Origin: Firmicutes bacterium UBA2058
Lineage (GTDB): Bacteria; Bacillota; Clostridia; Tissierellales; Sedimentibacteraceae
Length of the DNA stretch: 64,000 nt
Reading direction: 5' to 3'
NCBI GenBank assembly: GCA_002332905.1
Contig: DDAM01000020.1
Span: 62,001-126,000, forward strand
The number at the start of each line of letters is the position of its first letter. Position 1 is the stretch's first letter. Made by a program: the position numbers and the translations under genes. The notes beneath the pieces are model-generated. The model made no database searches, was not told where the DNA came from, and worked only from the letters and a program-made list of their open reading frames with translations. Positions 23,870 through 33,286 of the stretch are shown here, in pieces.

Positions 23870-25159
23870 TTATTTATCATCTTTAACTAAGTACGAATTG
23901 TAAATATCAAAATAATCATCAAAACCCATTGATTTATATTCCGATATTGGTCTATATGGATATTGAAACACATTTTTTTTATGATAATATTTCACTAAAT
24001 TGGCAAATACAAGTCTGTCTTCCCCTGCCTTTTTAGTTACTCCAATATAATAAATATATCTACCATCTTTATTTGGAACTAATTGACCGCTTTCTACAGA
24101 ACTACCAAACATATGAGATACTTCCTTAGTTATATATCTACCTTCATTATCTGTAGCATATATTTTTTTACCATCTGTATAAAATATATTAACAGTATCA
24201 GCTTTTATTTCATTAACATTCATGTCTATAGTTAAATAGTCGTCTCCGTAGAAGTTAGGGTTTTTCTCCCATTCTATTCTTATAAGAAACCTAACCATTT
24301 TAGTAGAATCTTCAGTCATAAATTCTGTCATATATGTAGTAGCTTTTATATTTTCACTATAGCTTTCATGAACTTCTATATTTTTTATTGGAAGATTATA
24401 ATATTGAAGCTCATTATCGGGAAGTTCATGTATTATACTGTTAAAAGTTTCTAAATCATTCAAATTACTGGTATTACTTAATTTTTCATTAGATAGGGTT
24501 ACACTCTTCACAGTAATAATATTCATACACACTGTCATAATAAATAACGTTAACACCGATAACCCTAATAGCCCCAGCTTTAACCGTTGTTGTTTACTAG
24601 CTTTTGTGTTTTTGATTACATAGCCTAATGTATCTAACCTGTTTCCGAGCTCAAGAAGAATTCTAATTGTTAAAATAAGATTTATTAAGAAGATAATAAT
24701 TAAAATCCACTGCATTGATGGCTCGTTTTGATATAGCATCCCTAATATGAGAATTATCATCATATATATAATCTTGTTACGAATTTTTACTTTAGTTTCA
24801 GCGCATTCTTGGTTTGTTGACTTTTCAATTCCATCCATAAAATTATTTATCATAGTTATAAGTAACGCTGTACTTAAGATAGTCAATATATAATTTGGTA
24901 TATATGTAAAACCGTATAAAAAACTACAGCTGTTAATAACTAATGAAATAATCATCAGTACAAAAATAGCTTGCATTAATCTGTAGGCTATTAAAAAACA
25001 TTCATTATCATCGATTAAACACCATAAATTATACAATAAAATTGAACAACCTATTAGCTTCATATAAGGATATAGATTTAAAGAGCCTATCTGAAAGCTA
25101 AAATAATAAAAAAATAATCCCCAACACAAATTTTTAAAAAAGTTTTTCAATGTAAACAT
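23870..25159 (-). CDS. Hypothetical membrane protein with a large extracytoplasmic C-terminal domain
   Basis: 429 residues. Residues 1-225 contain about seven hydrophobic helices (near 8-25, 30-50, 58-80, 85-105, 130-148, 150-170, 195-215). The remaining 200 residues are soluble and hydrophilic, with no cysteines in a recognisable pattern, and include 'TVNIFYTDGKKIYATDNEGRYITKEV', which recalls the 'YYTDGKSLNRI' strands of the convergent lipoprotein. I do not recognise the family. The gene is convergent with the lipoprotein gene and follows the sigma-54 activator gene on the same strand after 40 bases. Confidence 0.6.
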   Translation of the reverse strand: MFTLKNFFKNLCWGLFFYYFSFQIGSLNLYPYMKLIGCSILLYNLWCLIDDNECFLIAYRLMQAIFVLMIISLVINSCSFLYGFTYIPNYILTILSTALLITMINNFMDGIEKSTNQECAETKVKIRNKIIYMMIILILGMLYQNEPSMQWILIIIFLINLILTIRILLELGNRLDTLGYVIKNTKASKQQRLKLGLLGLSVLTLFIMTVCMNIITVKSVTLSNEKLSNTSNLNDLETFNSIIHELPDNELQYYNLPIKNIEVHESYSENIKATTYMTEFMTEDSTKMVRFLIRIEWEKNPNFYGDDYLTIDMNVNEIKADTVNIFYTDGKKIYATDNEGRYITKEVSHMFGSSVESGQLVPNKDGRYIYYIGVTKKAGEDRLVFANLVKYYHKKNVFQYPYRPISEYKSMGFDDYFDIYNSYLVKDDK

Positions 25160-25199
25160 CAGCTTCCTTCCCTTTTATAATCACATTATTGATATTCTA

Positions 25200-26603
25200 T
25201 TAAATTTTGTATTTTTCAATCTTATAGTAAAGTGTTGTTCTAGGTATTTGAAGAAGCTTTGCAGCTTTTGACATGTTATTATTTGATTGAGCTAAAGCTT
25301 TTTGTATCATCTCTTTTTCTAGTTTTTCGACAGCACTCTCTAAGTTTAAAAGGTCTACCCCTTCTATATCAGATTTTAGATTATTAATGCTGTTTTTTAC
25401 AGTAGTCATAGAATCTGGCAAGTGCTTTATTCTAATTTTATCGCTTTGCCCTTGAAACGCAAATATAGCAGAACGTTGTATCACGTTTCTAAGCTCTCTT
25501 ACATTTCCCTCCCAAGGCTGATTAAGCAACATTTCTTCAACCTCCCTAGAAAGCTCCAAAATATTCATTCCTTGCTCCATACAAAATTGTTGTAAAAATG
25601 TATTAGCAAGCAGAATTATATCATTTCCTCTTTGTCTTAGAGGAGGTATCTCAATTTGAAATGCATCTAGTCTATAGTATAAATCTCTTCTGAATTTATC
25701 TGCATGTATCAAACTTTTAACATCCTTGTTTGTCGCTGAAATTATTCTGACATTTATTGGTCTTTTTACATTACTACCAATTCTTGTTATAAATCCTTCC
25801 TCAAGTGCTCTAAGAATTTTAGGTTGAAGCTCCATAGGCATGTCTCCTATTTCATCTAAAAACAATGTTCCTCCATTAGCTTCTTCAAACTTTCCAATTT
25901 TACCATCCTTTTTAGCTCCTGTAAATGCACCCTCCTCATATCCAAAAAGCTCACTTTCAAATAGCTCTGATGGTATTGCGCTACAGTTTATAGCAACAAA
26001 GTTACCCTCTCTACCACTCTCGTAATGTATAGCTTTTGCAAATAGTTCCTTGCCTGTTCCGCTTTCTCCCTTTAGAAGTATATTCATAGGTGTTCTGGAA
26101 ACGTTTTTACACAGGGTGATCGTTTGCATAAATAATGGATTTCTACCAATTATATTAGAGAAATAAGATTGTCCATTTTCGATTAAAGAGTATTTTTTTT
26201 CTAGTTTACTTAGGCTTGCCTGTGTTTTATTTAAAACATTACTTAGTTTGACTAGCTCTGTAATATCTCTATCTCTTGCCAAGCCTCCAATAAGTCTTCC
26301 TTCACTATCATATAGTGGCACAGCACTTATGACCGTGTAGCTATTTTCTCTTGGGCTGTTATATATATTATCATAGGATTTTTGCTGTTCAATAACTTTT
26401 GGCAATAAGGAATTAGGGAAAAAATCCCTAATATCTTCCCCTATAATCTCTTCCTTAGAGATGTTATAATACTTTTCACAGGATTTATTAAAAAAAATAG
26501 TCTTACAATTTGCATCTACAATTGTTATGTAATCTGGTATATTATCTAAAACAAATTCAAAAACACCTTTATCTTTGTTATTAAAAATTAATTCACCGTT
26601 CAA
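25200..26603 (-). CDS. Sigma-54-dependent activator (PAS-AAA-Fis)
   Basis: 467 residues with a TTG start behind GAGGTG. An N-terminal PAS domain (about 12-125, 'FVLDNIPDYITIVDANCKTIFFNKSCEKYY') is followed by a short coiled coil. The AAA+ domain (about 155-390) has Walker A 'GESGTGKE', the sigma-54 contact loop 'GAFTGA', Walker B 'GGTLFLDEIGDM' and the arginine-finger region. A C-terminal Fis-type HTH 'NNNMSKAAKLLQIPRTTLYYKIEKYKI' ends it. It senses a small molecule or redox state through PAS and opens RpoN promoters. The only strong sigma-54 promoter I found in the window is at 21939-21956, so the flavoprotein operon is its likely target. Confidence 0.92.
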   Translation of the reverse strand: MNGELIFNNKDKGVFEFVLDNIPDYITIVDANCKTIFFNKSCEKYYNISKEEIIGEDIRDFFPNSLLPKVIEQQKSYDNIYNSPRENSYTVISAVPLYDSEGRLIGGLARDRDITELVKLSNVLNKTQASLSKLEKKYSLIENGQSYFSNIIGRNPLFMQTITLCKNVSRTPMNILLKGESGTGKELFAKAIHYESGREGNFVAINCSAIPSELFESELFGYEEGAFTGAKKDGKIGKFEEANGGTLFLDEIGDMPMELQPKILRALEEGFITRIGSNVKRPINVRIISATNKDVKSLIHADKFRRDLYYRLDAFQIEIPPLRQRGNDIILLANTFLQQFCMEQGMNILELSREVEEMLLNQPWEGNVRELRNVIQRSAIFAFQGQSDKIRIKHLPDSMTTVKNSINNLKSDIEGVDLLNLESAVEKLEKEMIQKALAQSNNNMSKAAKLLQIPRTTLYYKIEKYKI

Positions 26604-26620
26604 AATAGATACACCTCATT

Positions 26621-27760
26621 TTAACCAAAATAATTTTCTATAAAAATATCTTCAAGTCTCCAAAATTTCTTAAAATAATCATATTCTTTTATTGCTTCTT
26701 CTCTTACCCTAGACTTAACAGCTTTAATGAGTATGTTTTTTGGAGTGTGCTCCATATCTACGAACTCAACAAGCTGTACCTTATATCCCTTAGTTTCTAA
26801 AAATAAACTTCTAAGGCTGTCCGTTACTAATGATGATAATCTTTCCTTAATTAGTCCATGTTTAAGCATCGGCTCAAGGTTATTGTTATCAATTTTATCA
26901 AAAAACTCGTGCTGACAGCAAGGTACAGAAAGTATTATACCTGTATTCCATTTTATGGCTTTTACAAGTGCTGCATCAGTTGCATTATCACAAGCATGTA
27001 AGGTTACAACCATATCTATATCAAGATTTGTATTGTAGTCTTTTATGTCTCCGTTTTCAAACCTTAGGTGTGAATAGTTAAGCTTTTTAGCTACGTCATT
27101 ACAAAAGTTTATTACATCAGTTTTTAAGTCTAATCCAACTATTTGTACATTGACTTTTTTTATTTTATAAAAATAATAATATAGTGCAAAGGTTAAATAA
27201 GCTTTTCCGCATCCAAAGTCAATAATTTTATAGTCACTCTTTAAATTAGCATTATCTACAGAATCATCAACAATTTCCAAGAACTTATTAATTTGCTTAA
27301 ACTTATCATATTTTTTAGCTAAAACCTTACCATCTTTATTCATTACACCAAGCTCAATTAAAAAATCACATGGTTCATTATCAGATATTATATATTTTTT
27401 AGTCTTATTGTGAGAGCCTATTGACATTGTTTTAGTTGGACTTAACTTGACTATCCTCACACTGCCCTTTTTACTTATAAGCACTTGATAATCAGCTTCT
27501 GCAGTAAATATATTAGCATTTTTATATTGACTTGCTAGCTCTAACATTCTATATACTATATCATTTTCATTTATATTTTCATGAAAAGCCTGCTTATCAG
27601 TAAACTTTTCAAGCTGATAAATTGTATTATCATTTGAGCTTATAGGCTTAACTGTTATTTTTTTGAACTTATTTTCTGCTTTATTTAAAGGAGAAGCAAA
27701 TACTGCATAAATTAAGCTAGTATTTGCTACATTTTCTTCTATTATTTTTACTAATTCCAT
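26621..27760 (-). CDS. Class I SAM-dependent methyltransferase
   Basis: 379 residues. After an N-terminal domain of about 150 residues comes a Rossmann methyltransferase: motif I 'YKIIDFGCGKAYLTFALYYYF' (about 178-198), the acidic strand 'VQIVGLDLK', motif IV-like 'VTLHACDNATDAALVKAI' and 'SVPCCQHEFFDKI'. The last two resemble the Methyltransf_32-type domain of predicted RNA/protein methyltransferases. Substrate unknown. It sits between the sigma-54 activator (17 bases) and glnS (42 bases) on the same strand. It is likely cotranscribed with glnS. Confidence 0.78.
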   Translation of the reverse strand: MELVKIIEENVANTSLIYAVFASPLNKAENKFKKITVKPISSNDNTIYQLEKFTDKQAFHENINENDIVYRMLELASQYKNANIFTAEADYQVLISKKGSVRIVKLSPTKTMSIGSHNKTKKYIISDNEPCDFLIELGVMNKDGKVLAKKYDKFKQINKFLEIVDDSVDNANLKSDYKIIDFGCGKAYLTFALYYYFYKIKKVNVQIVGLDLKTDVINFCNDVAKKLNYSHLRFENGDIKDYNTNLDIDMVVTLHACDNATDAALVKAIKWNTGIILSVPCCQHEFFDKIDNNNLEPMLKHGLIKERLSSLVTDSLRSLFLETKGYKVQLVEFVDMEHTPKNILIKAVKSRVREEAIKEYDYFKKFWRLEDIFIENYFG

Positions 27761-27802
27761 TCATTTACTCCAAGCGCTTATTTATAAGCGCTGTTTACGT
27801 TG

Positions 27803-29491
27803 TTATTTATAACTACTCTTCAAAGAAACTATTTGATTAAATACATAATGGTCATCAGTTGAATCTCTATCTATAATAAAATAACCATGTCTTAAAAATT
27901 GGAATCTATCTCCAACCTTAAATTCTTTAATGTTTTGTTCAAGCTTACAATTTTCTAGTACTATCTTTGAATTAGGATTTAATTTCTCTAAGAAGTTAGT
28001 TTTATCATAATCCTCTGTTTCCATCATATAATCATATAATCTTATTGTTGAATCTATACAATTATTAGCATCAACCCAGTGAAGTGTTCCCTTAACTTTT
28101 CTTTCAGTGAAACCAGTTCCACTCTTAGTAGCAGGATCATACGTGCAATATATTTCAGTAACATTGCCATTTTCATCTTTTTTATAGTCATTACATTTAA
28201 TAAAGTATGCATGTCTTAATCTAACTTCATTACCCGGGAACAATCTGAAATACTTCTTAGGTGGTTCCTCCATAAAGTCATCTCTTTCAATGTATATTTC
28301 TCTTGAAAAAGATATTTTTCTAGTACCCATAGCTTCATTTTCAGAGTTATTTTCAGCATCTAAATACTCCACTTGACCTTCAGGATAGTTTGTAATAATA
28401 ACCTTTATAGGATCTAAAACTGCCATAGTTCTTGGAGCCTTCTCTTTTAAGTCTTCTCTAATAGCATTTTCTAGCATTGCAATATCTACAACACTTTGCG
28501 CTTTAGATACACCTATTTCGTCAAGGAATCTATATAATGATTCAACAGTATATCCTCTACGTCTTATACCAGAGATAGTAGGCATACGCGGGTCATCCCA
28601 GCCATCAACATATCCTTCTTCGACCATTTGTTTTAGGTATCTTTTACCCATCATGGTTTTACTTAAGTAAAGCTTAGCAAATTCTATCTGCTGTGTTGGT
28701 TCATCTTTAAACTCATCTAAATTAGCAAGTACCCAATCATAAAATGGTCTGTGATCTTCAAATTCAAGTGTACAGATTGAATGCGTTATTCCTTCATATG
28801 CATCCTCTATTGGATGTGCAAAATCATACATAGGATAAATACACCATTTATCTTTAGAATTATGATGATATTCATGCATTATTCTATATATAACTGGATC
28901 TCTCATGTTAATATTTGGGCTAGCCATATCTATCTTTGCACGAAGTACAAGCTTACCATTTTCAAATTCACCATTTTTCATCCTAGTAAATAAATCAAGG
29001 TTTTCTTCTATACTTCTGTTTCTATTTGGACTTTCTTTGCCAGGCTCTGTTAAGGTTCCTCTATACTCTCTTATCTGATCAGCTGTTAAATCATCTATAT
29101 ATGCCAGACCCTTTTTGATTAGTTCTACAGCGCACTCATACATTTTATCAAAATAGTCAGATGCATATAAGGCATGACCATCCCATTGCGGACATAGCCA
29201 CTGTATATCCTCTATTATGGATTTTACAAAGCTTTCATCTTCCTTTACAGGATTTGTATCATCAAATCTTAAATTAAACTTTCCATTATTTTTCATCGCA
29301 AGTCCATAATTTAAGCATATTGACTTAGCATGACCAATATGTAAAAAACCGTTAGGTTCAGGCGGGAAACGAGTATGTACTCTTGCATTATATTTTCTAT
29401 TTGCGATATCATCATTTATAATTTTCTGTATAAAATTTACCGACTCTCTAGTTTCATTATTATTAGCATTTTCATTTATATTCTCGCTCAT
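27803..29491 (-). CDS. glnS: Glutaminyl-tRNA synthetase
   Basis: 562 residues, full length for bacterial GlnRS. Class I signatures are 'FPPEPNGFLHIGHAKSICLNYGLA' (HIGH motif, about 43-66), 'NLRFDDTNPVKEDESFV', and the KMSKS-equivalent region 'LSKTMMGKRYLKQMVEEG', which deviates from the usual MSKR. The C-terminal anticodon-binding beta-barrels are complete. Possession of GlnRS means tRNA-Gln can be charged directly, unlike many Firmicutes that use GatCAB alone. RBS AAGGAG. Upstream lies the palindromic element at 29611-29884. Confidence 0.95.
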   Translation of the reverse strand: MSENINENANNNETRESVNFIQKIINDDIANRKYNARVHTRFPPEPNGFLHIGHAKSICLNYGLAMKNNGKFNLRFDDTNPVKEDESFVKSIIEDIQWLCPQWDGHALYASDYFDKMYECAVELIKKGLAYIDDLTADQIREYRGTLTEPGKESPNRNRSIEENLDLFTRMKNGEFENGKLVLRAKIDMASPNINMRDPVIYRIMHEYHHNSKDKWCIYPMYDFAHPIEDAYEGITHSICTLEFEDHRPFYDWVLANLDEFKDEPTQQIEFAKLYLSKTMMGKRYLKQMVEEGYVDGWDDPRMPTISGIRRRGYTVESLYRFLDEIGVSKAQSVVDIAMLENAIREDLKEKAPRTMAVLDPIKVIITNYPEGQVEYLDAENNSENEAMGTRKISFSREIYIERDDFMEEPPKKYFRLFPGNEVRLRHAYFIKCNDYKKDENGNVTEIYCTYDPATKSGTGFTERKVKGTLHWVDANNCIDSTIRLYDYMMETEDYDKTNFLEKLNPNSKIVLENCKLEQNIKEFKVGDRFQFLRHGYFIIDRDSTDDHYVFNQIVSLKSSYK

Positions 29492-29610
29492 TTGTACATC
29501 TCCTTTTTATAAATCTATATCATTAATATAGCAAATTAATAACCAAATTATTCATGTATTCATTCATCTTAATATAATAGCATATTTTTCCCTAAATATA
29601 AAGAAGAAAA

Positions 29611-29884
29611 TAAGAATTTAGTTTAATAACTTAGTAGATAAATAATTACTTCGGCTTACTTCTACTACGAATCTAAGAAAGGCAAGAAATATAAAAAATG
29701 TTTCTGCGACTTCAGTGAGATTTACCTTCCTTAAAATGATCAAGGGAAATCTCGCTGCGGAGACAGAAACTTTTTTTATATTTTTTGCACATCTTAAATT
29801 CACAATAAAATCATGTCGAAGAAAACGACATTCTACTAAGTTTTCACTTGCCAATACATTAATTATAGCTAAGCTAAATTCTTA
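29611..29884. mobile_element. MITE-like nested palindromic element, copy 1
   Basis: About 274 bases with terminal inverted repeats TAAGAATTTAG / CTAAATTCTTA, a second inverted pair ACTTAGTAGA / TCTACTAAGT, and an inner hairpin GTGAGATTT / AAATCTCGC flanked by GTTTCTG / CAGAAAC. No transposase frame. The right end abuts the stop codon of the 3-hydroxyacyl-CoA dehydrogenase gene exactly. About 80% of the inner and right part is shared with the element at 40786-41351, and the tips with the palindrome at 34424-34483. Confidence 0.7.
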
Positions 29885-30727
29885 TTAATATTCGTAGAAA
29901 CCTTTACCTGTTTTTCTTCCTAAGTTTTTAGCTCTTACCATTTGTTTTAATAATGGTGCTGGTCTATATTTTGAATCAGCAAATTCGTTATATAAAACTT
30001 CCATAATAGCTAAAACTACATCAAGTCCGATTAAATCTCCTAAAGCTAGAGGTCCCATTGGATGGTTACATCCAAACATTACTCCGTTATCTATATCCTC
30101 TTTAGTAGCGACTCCTTCTTCTAATATAAATATTGCTTCATTTATATATGGAATAAGAATTCTATTTACAATAAAGCCTGCCTTATCCAAAGATTTAACC
30201 ATTGTTTTACCCATTTTTTCACCCATTGAATAAATGGTATTATATGTATCCTCAGATGTATCGTTGCTTACAACAACCTCTAATAATTTCATAATAGGAA
30301 CTGGATTAAAGAAATGCATCCCTATAACCTTATCTCTCCTGTTTGTCTGAGCAGCTAAATCTGTAATAGAAATAGATGATGTGTTACTAGCTAAAATAGC
30401 TTCTGGTTTACATATAGAATCTAGTTGTTTAAAGCAATCTCTTTTTAGATTTACATCCTCAAATATAGCCTCTATAGCTAAATCCACATCTTTAATTTCT
30501 TGCATATTTTGAGTTACTTTATAATTACTTAAAGCACTATTTTTTTGCTCTTCAGTCATTTTACCCTTAGATACTAATTTATCTAAAGCTTTATTCATCC
30601 TATTTATTATACCTTCTATTGGGTCTATACTTACAACAGTCACATTAAATCCACTCATTATAGCTGTTTGTGCAATTCCTGCACCCATGGTTCCTGAACC
30701 AATTACAGCAATTTTTCTAACATCCAT
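29885..30727 (-). CDS. hbd: 3-hydroxybutyryl-CoA dehydrogenase
   Basis: 280 residues, standard length. NAD(P) motif 'KIAVIGSGTMGAGIAQTAIMSGFNVTVV' (5-32), the 'ILASNTSSISITDLA' and 'VIGMHFFNPVPIMKLLEVV' active-site segments (His-Glu dyad), and the C-terminal dimer domain ending 'NLGRKTGKGFYEY'. It interconverts acetoacetyl-CoA and 3-hydroxybutyryl-CoA in butyrate formation or fatty acid metabolism. Unlike the usual clostridial bcs operon, no thl/bcd/etf genes adjoin it; a crotonase occurs 33 kb away at 62751. RBS GGAGG. Confidence 0.93.
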   Translation of the reverse strand: MDVRKIAVIGSGTMGAGIAQTAIMSGFNVTVVSIDPIEGIINRMNKALDKLVSKGKMTEEQKNSALSNYKVTQNMQEIKDVDLAIEAIFEDVNLKRDCFKQLDSICKPEAILASNTSSISITDLAAQTNRRDKVIGMHFFNPVPIMKLLEVVVSNDTSEDTYNTIYSMGEKMGKTMVKSLDKAGFIVNRILIPYINEAIFILEEGVATKEDIDNGVMFGCNHPMGPLALGDLIGLDVVLAIMEVLYNEFADSKYRPAPLLKQMVRAKNLGRKTGKGFYEY

Positions 30728-30925
30728 TTATATTTCCTCCAAATATTATTAAATTTATAAACAATATTATTTTAATATTGTCTAATAATATTTATATATT
30801 ATTTATCAATAACCCACAAGCCTCTATATAATTTTATCAAAACAAAAAATAAATTTTTTTTATGTATAATTTTTTGGTATAATGAATAACATAATTAAAT
30901 TAATACATATAGCGGAGGGAGTATA

Positions 30926-31765
30926 TTGAATTTTTCGTTAATAAAAAGGTTTATAAACAAAATTATAGCTGATGATATATTCGCTTTAAGTGCGCAGTTC
31001 TCATACTACATAATTCTTGGAATATTTCCTTTTATATTTTTATTTGTAATATTTCTAGGTTATTATTCTAATTTATTATTTGACACTTTATATGAAATTA
31101 AACATCTAATACCGACAGAAATATATAATTTATTTCTTAATCTGGTTTCTGACTCTGTTAGCAATTATAAGTCCCCATACTTTTCTGCTAGTATCATTGT
31201 ATTGCTTTGGTCAGCATCCTCTGGCAGTGTGGGTATTATAAAGGGAATAAACAAGGCTTATGATTCTGAAATTAGAAGAAATTATATATTCTTAAAATTT
31301 TTTGGACTATTATTTACTTTAGCACTTATGATTTCTTTTCAAATTGTGTTAGTGTTTATAGTCATTGGTAAATATGTGATTGAACTATTAATAACATTTG
31401 CCAATATACCTAATATAATTGTTTCTATTGTAAAGATAATAAGATATGCTTTTCCTGTTATTTTATTAATTGTTATGTTATCTTTAGTATATAAATTTAT
31501 ACCTAATAAAAAAATTAAATTTTCTTTAGTGTTACCAGGTGCATTTATAGCTACCTTTGGTTGTTTAATAAGTTCAATGTGCTTTTCAACTTATGTTAAT
31601 TTACGAAGCACATACTATAATAATATTTACGGCAATCTCTCTGGTCTATTTATTTTCTTATTATGGATATATATGACAAGTTTTATATTTCTTCTAGGTA
31701 ATGAAATTAATGCATTCTTCTTAAAGGAAGAAATCACTTTCAAAAAATTCTTTCACATCAAGTGA
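30926..31765 (+). CDS. YihY/BrkB-family membrane protein
   Basis: 279 residues with a TTG start behind GGAGGGAG. About six membrane helices; family elements 'DDIFALSAQFSYYIILGIFPFIFLFV', 'SASSGSVGIIKGINKAYD' (about 92-109), 'GNLSGLFIFLLWIYMTSFIFLLGNEINAFFL'. Inner-membrane protein once called RNase BN in error; its real function is unsettled. Its 3' end overlaps the convergent rsmI gene by 45 bases. Confidence 0.85.
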   Translation: MNFSLIKRFINKIIADDIFALSAQFSYYIILGIFPFIFLFVIFLGYYSNLLFDTLYEIKHLIPTEIYNLFLNLVSDSVSNYKSPYFSASIIVLLWSASSGSVGIIKGINKAYDSEIRRNYIFLKFFGLLFTLALMISFQIVLVFIVIGKYVIELLITFANIPNIIVSIVKIIRYAFPVILLIVMLSLVYKFIPNKKIKFSLVLPGAFIATFGCLISSMCFSTYVNLRSTYYNNIYGNLSGLFIFLLWIYMTSFIFLLGNEINAFFLKEEITFKKFFHIK

Positions 31766-32593
31766 TGCTTTATAAGCATCATTTTTTGATGCTATTTTCT
31801 CATCAACTATTTCCTTTATTGCTTGCTTTAAGGAGCATTTTTTATTATAAATTTTATCAAATATTAAGGCCTGTAGGCTAACCTTAAAACCTTCTGAATC
31901 TTTATTTTCATAATCATTATTATAACCTACAACTACATATTCACCTTTTTCAATATTTTCATCATTTTTCATTTGATTTAATACATCACTTACCGTGCCA
32001 TAATTAAATTTTTCATGAAGTTTTGTGAGCTCTTTACAAACGCAAAGTACAGCATTTGGCATATGTTTATTTATAGCATTAGCTAAGTTAATAATGCGTT
32101 TTGGTGACTCATATATAACAAATGTCCTTATTTCATTTGATTTTATTTTTTGTAAAGCTTCACCAAGCTCCTTGTCCTTGCGAGGAAGAAATCCATAAAA
32201 GGCAAAATTATCAGTATTTATACCTGAAACAGACAAAGCAATGGTTGTTGCACATGCCCCAGCAAAACCAGTTACTTCAATATTTTTTTCACGGGCTAGT
32301 TTCACAATTTCATAACCTGGGTCAGAAATACAAGGAGTTCCGGCATCTGTTACAATTGCAACATTTTTTTCTTCAGCTAAGATTTCTTCAATTATCTCTT
32401 CGCTTCTTTTTCTCTCATTAAATTTATGATATGAAACAAGCTTAGTTTTTATATCAAAATAATTTAATAAATTTTGTGTATGTCTAGTATCCTCAGCCAA
32501 AATCATATCACATTCTTTAAGTGCTTCTAATGCTCTATTTGTAATATCTCCAAGATTTCCAATAGGAGTTGGTATAATATAAATTTTACTCAT
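31721..32593 (-). CDS. rsmI: 16S rRNA (cytidine-1402-2'-O)-methyltransferase
   Basis: 290 residues. Tetrapyrrole-methylase fold with 'IIPTPIGNLGDITNRALEALKECDMILAEDTRHTQNLL' (4-41) and 'VAIVTDAGTPCISDPGYEIV', 'GFLPRKDKE' and 'IYESPKRI', all diagnostic for RsmI. It methylates the ribose of C1402 in the decoding centre using SAM. The C-terminal extension (about 225-290) is usual in Firmicutes. RBS AAGGACG. Overlaps the convergent BrkB-like gene at its 3' end. Confidence 0.93.
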   Translation of the reverse strand: MSKIYIIPTPIGNLGDITNRALEALKECDMILAEDTRHTQNLLNYFDIKTKLVSYHKFNERKRSEEIIEEILAEEKNVAIVTDAGTPCISDPGYEIVKLAREKNIEVTGFAGACATTIALSVSGINTDNFAFYGFLPRKDKELGEALQKIKSNEIRTFVIYESPKRIINLANAINKHMPNAVLCVCKELTKLHEKFNYGTVSDVLNQMKNDENIEKGEYVVVGYNNDYENKDSEGFKVSLQALIFDKIYNKKCSLKQAIKEIVDEKIASKNDAYKASLDVKEFFESDFFL

Positions 32594-32762
32594 TATGTTC
32601 GTCCTTTTTTCGTATTAATATAAGTACTATTATGCCACAGTCTCACTGTTTATATTATATCATATAATTTATAAAAGCAACAAAAAATAAATATTTTTAC
32701 AAATGTTTTATATAGCAGAATTTGGGTATAAATTGACATATATTGATAGGAGGATTTGAAAA

Positions 32763-33167
32763 ATGGCATATGATTTTGACAAAACTTTAGAAACTGGAAA
32801 TTCATTAATTGACTCACAACACAAGGAACTAATAGCTGCAATAAACAGTCTTTTAGAAGCATGCTCTCAGGGTAAGGGTAGAGAGGAAGTTAAAAAAACT
32901 ATTGTTTTCCTAAAAAATTACACAGATAAGCATTTTGGAGATGAAGAAGTTTTACAACAAAAATACAAATATCCAGACATAGTAAATCACAAAAAATTAC
33001 ATCAAACTTTTAAAGATGATGTTAAAAAAATAGGTGAAGAGTTTGAACAAACTGGAACATCTATAGCTATAACATTTAAGGTTAACAACATAGCAGCATG
33101 GTTCATTAATCACATAAAGGTTCATGATAAAAAAGTAGCAGCACATATAAGAGAGACTCAAAAATAG
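32763..33167 (+). CDS. Bacteriohemerythrin
   Basis: 134 residues, single domain. All seven di-iron ligands are visible: His20, His57, Glu61, His76, His80, His117 and Asp122, in 'DSQHKEL', 'HFGDEEV', 'HKKLHQTF' and 'HIKVHDKK'. Cytoplasmic O2-binding protein that may buffer or sense oxygen or NO in this anaerobe. RBS AGGAGG. Monocistronic, ended by the hairpin at 33179. Confidence 0.93.
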   Translation: MAYDFDKTLETGNSLIDSQHKELIAAINSLLEACSQGKGREEVKKTIVFLKNYTDKHFGDEEVLQQKYKYPDIVNHKKLHQTFKDDVKKIGEEFEQTGTSIAITFKVNNIAAWFINHIKVHDKKVAAHIRETQK

Positions 33168-33178
33168 TTTAATATATA

Positions 33179-33212
33179 AACACAGATGCTCATTTGGCAT
33201 CTGTGTTATTTT
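33179..33212 (+). terminator. Terminator of the hemerythrin gene
   Basis: An 11-bp stem AACACAGATGC / GCATCTGTGTT with a 7-base loop followed by ATTTTATTT. Confidence 0.85.
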
Positions 33213-33286
33213 ATTTGATTTTATTTGATTTTATTTGATTTTATTTGATTTTATTTGATTTTATTTGATTTTATTTGATTTTATTT
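33211..33286. repeat. 10-bp tandem repeat, seven perfect units plus a partial one
   Basis: TTATTTGATT repeated seven times without change (33211-33280), then TTATTT. The seventh unit contains the stop codon and last codons (Asn-Lys-Ile-Lys) of the minus-strand gene ending at 33271; the first unit is the T tract of the hemerythrin terminator. Perfect identity suggests recent slippage. Confidence 0.95.

Noticed and set aside
29618..29854. 78-codon minus-strand ORF
   Set aside because: It lies wholly inside the palindromic MITE-like element and its sequence follows the inverted repeats.
33211..33286. Possible CRISPR-like direct repeat
   Set aside because: The units are 10 bp and contiguous with no spacers; it is a simple tandem repeat.
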